DNA of 64,000 bases from Hypericibacter terrae. Lineage in GTDB: Bacteria; Pseudomonadota; Alphaproteobacteria; Dongiales; Dongiaceae. The notes beneath the pieces were generated by a model. The model had not been told where the DNA came from, did no database searches, and saw nothing but the letters and a program-made list of their open reading frames with translations. The number at the start of each line of letters is the position of its first letter. Positions within the stretch are counted from its first letter, which is position 1. Shown piece by piece: positions 59,973-64,000 of this stretch. The stretch spans positions 5,299,001-5,363,000 of the forward strand of contig NZ_CP042906.1 in the NCBI RefSeq assembly GCF_008728855.1. Reading direction: 5' to 3'. Position numbers and translations under genes: made by a program.

Positions 59973-60943
59973 CACGGAGTCTCCCCGGTCAGAGCCGCCA
60001 GGTCCTTGGCGATCTTGGCCAGCTCTTGTGCCTTCGCAGCGAAGACCTTGATCTTGGCGAACACCTGCGGCCAGGTGAGTTCCGGATTGTTCAGGGCCTT
60101 GGTCAAGGCCGCATGGGCCTCGCCCATGGCCAGGAAGACGTCACCCGGCCGGGCCTGCAGGAAGTTGTCATAGGTCTCGGCCGCATCGACGGCGGCGTTC
60201 AGATCCGCCTCGCTGCCGCGGTCGTCCTGATAGGCGTCGATCTTGTCGCGAAACGCCCTCGTCAGCGCCTCGCGCTGAGGATCCGAGCCGAAGATCGCGG
60301 CGTTCTTGAAAAGAGCGGCCGCGCGCTGGATGACCGGGTCGGCCTGCTTGGTGGCCGTCCTCAATCCTGCGAGCTTCACCTGGTTCGAATATTCGCCCAG
60401 CAGCCAATTGACGCCCGAGCCGACCGGCGTGGCGAAACCCGGGACGGTGCCGGCGGGGCTCCCCTCGGCCGTGGCGACCGTGTTGGCCAGATGCTCGATG
60501 CTGCCCAGGGCCGCGTTCACGTCGGCCTCGGCCTTGGCCGCGCTGTCGTCGGCGACGAGGGCGGCCAGGTTCTGCGCATAGACATTGATGTCATGCATCA
60601 CCCCGACCATGTTGCCGAGCAGCGGGTCGGGCGGAAAATATTGCGGCTGATCGGGATGGGCCGGATCGACGATGGCGACCCGGCAGCGCTCCGACCCGAG
60701 CTCGCAATCGCCGTTCGCGCCCATGACGGCCAGGCTCATATTGGTGCGGGCATGCTCCGACAGGAACTCGGTGTACGCGCCCGTGGCCGTCTTGTTGAGA
60801 TCGTTGAGGGCCGATTCGGCGTCCGTGGTCGCGTCCGCGAATGAGGCGATGGGCGCGGCATAGTCCGAGGCGCTGCAGCCGGAAAGCGCCAGCGCAACGG
60901 CGACCGCCGATGCCAGTCGAACACAGATCGGATTGATGCTCAT
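59972..60943 (-). CDS. Helical lipoprotein of unknown function
   Basis: 323 residues. The signal ends with the lipobox LSGC near residue 23. The mature part is mostly helical and Ala-rich, with a short Cys pair (GDCELGSERC) near 80-90. Domain not recognised. Upstream partner of the 135-residue gene. A decayed piece of this gene occurs at 61811-61892. The 60944-61171 gap shows no gene. Confidence 0.78.
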   Translation of the reverse strand: MSINPICVRLASAVAVALALSGCSASDYAAPIASFADATTDAESALNDLNKTATGAYTEFLSEHARTNMSLAVMGANGDCELGSERCRVAIVDPAHPDQPQYFPPDPLLGNMVGVMHDINVYAQNLAALVADDSAAKAEADVNAALGSIEHLANTVATAEGSPAGTVPGFATPVGSGVNWLLGEYSNQVKLAGLRTATKQADPVIQRAAALFKNAAIFGSDPQREALTRAFRDKIDAYQDDRGSEADLNAAVDAAETYDNFLQARPGDVFLAMGEAHAALTKALNNPELTWPQVFAKIKVFAAKAQELAKIAKDLAALTGETP

Positions 60944-61171
60944 CCCCCGTCCCCCTGGGGCAACCCAGCCGATGGCCCCCGTTTACTATCGCCCGTTTCA
61001 GCCCCCGGGTGCTGTGACTAAATTCCGCTTCATGTTGGGGGGCCGGAGGGCGCGGTCAGAGACACAGCGGCGCACATCATTGATTGATGATTAAGTTATG
61101 AAGGGAGACCGACAGAAGTGCTGCCTTATCGGCTGTCGGAACCCCTCGATCGAACCCCATGCCTGTTAATT

Positions 61172-61742
61172 TCCGGGCACCGCCTCTTTCTCTGGATCAA
61201 TGCCGACACTTGGGTCCAGGGCGCGCGCGGTCGAGCTCTTCATCGAGGGCGCCCGTCAGACCGACCCCGCCAGCGGCCAGCCCTGCCTCGCCGTGGTGCC
61301 CGAGATCGACCGCAGCTACCGCAATTTTTTCGGCGCCTGGCGGGAGTTCCACGTCAGCCGGTTGAGCTACGCCGAGGCCTTCGACGAAGCCACAGTCGAC
61401 CACCTGGTGCGCTACCCGCTGTTCATTTCCGGCGTCTTCGCCATGCGCGCCGAGGCGCCCTATTGGCGGGCCTGGGCCGATACGCCTCGAGCCTCGCTCC
61501 AGCAGATGACGAGCTAACTGGTCGAGCAGGCCGCAATCAACCATGTGGTGTATCGCCAGAAACCGCCGGCGACATTCCTGCCGAGCTGGTGCAACTGGAT
61601 CTGCCATCAGACGGCACCGCGACGGGATGTGGAGAGCGGCAAGCTGACCGAGCCTGCCCTATCAAAGGCTCGGCATCGTGCATCGCACGATGTGGATGAA
61701 GAACCAGTGAGGCTATGCGGCAAAGGAGGGCGCAACACCCTA
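61172..61742 (+). pseudogene. Broken second copy of the glycosyltransferase-like gene
   Basis: The sequence matches 58987-59563 closely but lacks the first 90 codons. A 2-bp deletion after GGTCCAGG shifts the frame at the DxD site (where NAD replaces DAD). AGC TAA replaces AGC TCC, giving a stop near 61515. A 5-bp deletion follows the CTGACCGAGCC stretch, and AAC CAG TGA replaces AAC GAA TGG. Four lesions exclude function. Confidence 0.88.
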
Positions 61743-61892
61743 GGTGATCGCGCCTGCAAACCGTTCCGCTAGCTTGGCGAGGCTGCTGGGGATTTGCACA
61801 GCGAACTAGGAAGGAAGTCGTCATAGGTCTTGGCCGCCGCCACGGCGGTATCGAGGTTCGCTTCGCTCCCGCGATCGTCCCGATAGGCGTCG
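61743..61892 (-). pseudogene. Fragments of the helical gene and lipoprotein gene
   Basis: 61743-61800 resembles 59565-59630 (end of the 135-residue gene), and 61811-61892 resembles 60158-60239 (middle of the lipoprotein gene) with the same order and strand as the intact block. The parts between are deleted. The remaining 61893-62006 holds short repeats but no gene. Confidence 0.75.
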
Positions 61893-62006
61893 CGTGACTA
61901 AGCGCTGCGGTGTTGTGACTAAACACCGCCCCATTGATTAGCGCGCCAATTATCGAGCTAAGCGGCATGATTTGGAGGTCGGTCTGAAAATTGATAATTT
62001 GAATGC

Positions 62007-62930
62007 TCAGTTCGGAACTGAGAGCAACCTAACCATTCCCGGCATGACGCCAGTCAATGCAGCCGCCGCACGGCTCGCGAGCATCGCTGCCGTCTTACGA
62101 CTTCCTCCCGCCCCCTCGCCGTAACTGTGCATCGCGACCGCGCGCCCATCGCTGTCCTTCCAAAGCATCCCGCTATCGCCACCGAAGGTTCCCGGGCTGC
62201 TCACATTAATCAAGGCATCACAATAGAGTGTGCCTAGCACGGCATCGGTGATGATCGCGTGCAGGCCCGATACAACGCCGTGGCAGATTCCGTGACTTGC
62301 TCCGTGGGCCAACAACTGTTGCCCACCCATCGGCATACCGAATTCCAGGAACGTCGCGTGACTAGCGCGTACAATGAGTTCTGGATGCTCCAGAGCTATG
62401 AGGGCGGCATCTACGAATCCATCGGTGTCCGGAGAAATGATGCGCTTGTGTGTCTTGCCAATCGGAATCCAAGTCTTGGATCCCGGAGAGTAGGAGTAAG
62501 CGATATTCTCAAAGCTAGCGTTCGGCACGACATGGCCACAAGTAAGAGCAAAGAACTGGCCGCCGACCGAGCAAAGAGCACCGATCGTACCCTGGGAAGC
62601 ATCGCCAACTTTGATGGCCACGGGGCCCGGATCGGGAAACACGCTGACTTGAGGTTTCAGTCTTCGCAGCCGAACCACATCGACTGGAATGGTCTTGCCT
62701 TCGTGGCGCACGTATCGCGGCAGGCGATCATCAACCTTTAGGTCAGATTTAGCGATCTTGTTGGCGACAAGAACGGTGAGGCAAAGTTCCTCAGGGTCCA
62801 TTTTCTCGCCGACCATGCGTGGGCCAATCATGGTGCCCACAACATTAGGATACCGCGCGAGGCGTCGCGACCGCTCCTGGCGCGCCAGTCGGATGCGCCG
62901 AACACCCGCTTCGTGATTACGCCTGTTCAA
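62007..62930 (-). CDS. Trypsin-fold serine protease without signal peptide
   Basis: 307 residues from TTG at 62930, one base after the lipoprotein stop; GGGA lies upstream. Chymotrypsin-type triad: H133 in ALTCGHVV, D174 in FVDAALIAL and S253 in GGDSGML. An N-terminal domain (about 25-90) with VVGTMIG, LTVLVANKI and IPVDVV matches a domain I recall before trypsin-like domains in Nal1-related bacterial proteins. It is cytoplasmic by sequence. An exact palindrome CTCAGTTCGGAACTGAG covers the stop (62006-62022). Target unknown. Confidence 0.82.
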   Translation of the reverse strand: MNRRNHEAGVRRIRLARQERSRRLARYPNVVGTMIGPRMVGEKMDPEELCLTVLVANKIAKSDLKVDDRLPRYVRHEGKTIPVDVVRLRRLKPQVSVFPDPGPVAIKVGDASQGTIGALCSVGGQFFALTCGHVVPNASFENIAYSYSPGSKTWIPIGKTHKRIISPDTDGFVDAALIALEHPELIVRASHATFLEFGMPMGGQQLLAHGASHGICHGVVSGLHAIITDAVLGTLYCDALINVSSPGTFGGDSGMLWKDSDGRAVAMHSYGEGAGGSRKTAAMLASRAAAALTGVMPGMVRLLSVPN

Positions 62931-62931
62931 T

Positions 62932-63804
62932 CTACTGAAGTCCCGGAATTTGAACTGGGGTTAGGACAAGTTTGCCGCTGGAGTTGTCAATTTCATAGAG
63001 TTGAACGATTGGCGGTGCCGGCGGCTTCTGATCTCCACCGGTGAGCTTTTTAAGGATAAGTCCGACAACGGTCATGTCGTTCTTCAGTATCGTCCGGACA
63101 TTCTGCGCCTCGCCCGATCCTCCTTCGCCGAGGTCGATTTTGTCGAACTGATCGGCGGCCTGGGTGAGCAGCGTGACGATCTCGTCGCGATGCGCTTCCG
63201 CGCCGGGTGCGTTCAAGAGATCGTAAGCGTCGTCGAGCTGCCTGACCACGCCGCTCTTCTTCGCCGGGTCAAAAATTGCATTAAGTACGTTGACGCTGAA
63301 CAGATTATGAGTCCGCGCGGTGTCGACTTGCCGCTTCATGTCCTCTTTGGTGGTCTGGAGTAACTTGGCCTGCTCGCCCATGTCCGTACCCTGCGCGTGA
63401 TAAACGCCGGAGCCCGTCTCGGCTGCGGACGCCAAGCTCGAAATCATGGAACCGATGGCCGTCATCGTCTCCGGGACCTTGGAGTCCACCGTCTGACCCA
63501 CTGTCGACAGGATGCCGTTCGACAAGGTGATCTGGAGGTTGCTGGTACCGATCCCGCTCCAGGCCTTGGCATAGACAGGGTCCTTCATATCCGGCAAGTA
63601 GATAATCGTGCCCTGGATTGGCGTGTCTTTATTTCCCGTGCGCACGACCATCAAATATGGCTTCGTCTGGTAGATTTTTATGCCGGTTTCGTGGTCGGAA
63701 TTGAATTGCTTTGGATCGTCGTAGAACGCAATCCGCGCACAGCCACTCGCGGCGACAGACCCCACAATGGCAACTGCAATACCCAGCATCCATGAACCGG
63801 ACAT
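62932..63804 (-). CDS. Lipoprotein upstream of the trypsin-fold protease
   Basis: 290 residues. Signal peptide with lipobox AASGC near 21. IKIYQTKPYLMVVRTGN and IIYLPDMKDPVYAKAWSGIGTSNLQITLSNG form a probable beta domain (about 40-105), then a helical part. I recall a similar beta segment in other uncharacterised bacterial proteins but cannot name it. ATG at 63804 with AAGGA upstream. Codon and base use are AT-richer than the rest of the window. Confidence 0.75.
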   Translation of the reverse strand: MSGSWMLGIAVAIVGSVAASGCARIAFYDDPKQFNSDHETGIKIYQTKPYLMVVRTGNKDTPIQGTIIYLPDMKDPVYAKAWSGIGTSNLQITLSNGILSTVGQTVDSKVPETMTAIGSMISSLASAAETGSGVYHAQGTDMGEQAKLLQTTKEDMKRQVDTARTHNLFSVNVLNAIFDPAKKSGVVRQLDDAYDLLNAPGAEAHRDEIVTLLTQAADQFDKIDLGEGGSGEAQNVRTILKNDMTVVGLILKKLTGGDQKPPAPPIVQLYEIDNSSGKLVLTPVQIPGLQ

Positions 63805-63855
63805 TTCAATCCATCCTTGTAGTTTCTCTGATTAATTTCTCAGGAGCATAACCGC

Positions 63856-64000
63856 CTATTTAGATTCGACATCTTTTATTAGACGCAGCCTAGGTTCAAT
63901 TATATTTTTTACATGCGCATTTGTTTTCTTTCTTATCGAATCAACATCGAGCCCCTTTGCAGACGAACACTTCGTGACTCCGTTATCACGGAGATAGGAA
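63856..64000 (-). CDS. C-terminal end of an unknown protein, cut by window edge
   Basis: 48 codons open from the right edge to TAG at 63858-63856 (ends LRLIKDVESK). Lys/Asn/Ile-rich, in an AT-rich stretch. The 51-bp gap to the lipoprotein start contains no terminator, so it is probably the first visible gene of the same operon. No family recognised. Confidence 0.5.
   Translation of the reverse strand, partial: SYLRDNGVTKCSSAKGLDVDSIRKKTNAHVKNIIEPRLRLIKDVESK

Larger units (their letters stand above)
61013..61929. repeat. Short direct repeats flanking the decayed block
   Basis: TGTGACTAAATTCCGC (61013-61028) and TGTGACTAAACACCGC (61914-61929) differ at two of 16 positions. A weaker copy (GTGACTAAGCGCTGC) lies at 61894. 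They bracket the decayed duplicate at 61172-61892 and may mark its junctions. No transposase or tRNA end is next to them. Confidence 0.5.

Overview
The window is a GC-rich, gene-dense chromosomal segment from an alphaproteobacterium. Gene content and order suggest Rhodospirillales or a close relative. The evidence is a five-gene ATP synthase F1 operon (atpHAGDC) next to priA, a DUF484-xerC pair, an mdh-sucCD-sucA-odhB-lpd TCA block near sdh genes, and leuB/leuD/leuC beside rplS-trmD-rimM-rpsP-ffh. Most genes lie on the minus strand. I saw no rRNA, tRNA, CRISPR array, insertion sequence or phage gene.

Layout. 1-5.5 kb: the end of a ferritin-like gene, then atpC-atpD-atpG-atpA-atpH. 5.8-11.5 kb: priA, a divergent FSA-type transaldolase, DUF484, xerC, a CigR-like secreted protein and a GNAT. 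11.5-14 kb: a phospholipase D/cardiolipin synthase-like enzyme paired with an endonuclease/exonuclease/phosphatase-fold protein, as in E. coli ybhP-clsB. 14.2-24.1 kb: lpdA, a C39-like peptidase, odhB, sucA, sucD, sucC, a 34-residue Lys/Ala protein and mdh. Together these encode the 2-oxoglutarate-to-oxaloacetate part of the TCA cycle apart from fumarase and Sdh. 24.3-28.9 kb: zapE, an SDR, DUF6494, an arginase-fold enzyme and two tandem secreted paralogues. 29-38.6 kb: sdhB, then about 6 kb of lipid or phospho-headgroup type genes (YbhN-like transporter, CDP-alcohol phosphatidyltransferase, PhyH dioxygenase, acyl-CoA ligase-like enzyme, GNAT, nucleotidyltransferase), then sdhA-sdhD-sdhC. 38.65-39.65 kb: a gene-free interval that looks like a large structured RNA. 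39.7-42.2 kb: a lipoprotein, mesaconyl-CoA hydratase-like and CitE-like genes, which suggest ethylmalonyl-CoA pathway steps. 42.5-54.1 kb: pdxY, asd, small membrane or secreted genes, a PepSY/cytochrome b561 pair, leuB, leuD, a two-component system and leuC. 54.3-58.3 kb: rplS, trmD, rimM, rpsP, VOC and ffh. 58.7-64 kb: an accessory region with a glycosyltransferase-like gene, lipoproteins, a decayed duplication of that block, a trypsin-fold protease without a signal peptide and AT-richer DNA.

Five copies of a C/G-rich palindromic repeat of about 100 bp lie between genes at 30.9, 41.2, 43.4, 52.6 and 58.6 kb. A different repeat sits at 54.2 kb. One copy appears to supply the N-terminal codons of a GNAT gene.

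The leads I rate highest are: (i) the candidate structured RNA upstream of sdhC, with GNRA and UUCG hairpins, a bulged 14-bp helix and a perfect three-way junction; (ii) the 34-residue basic protein overlapping the mdh stop, whose N-terminus matches the tail of the C39-like peptidase in the same TCA cluster; (iii) the possible phospholipid/phosphonolipid module splitting the sdh genes; and (iv) the segmental duplication at 58.9-61.9 kb that left a multiply broken glycosyltransferase pseudogene. Functions are inferred from recalled family motifs; no database search was run.
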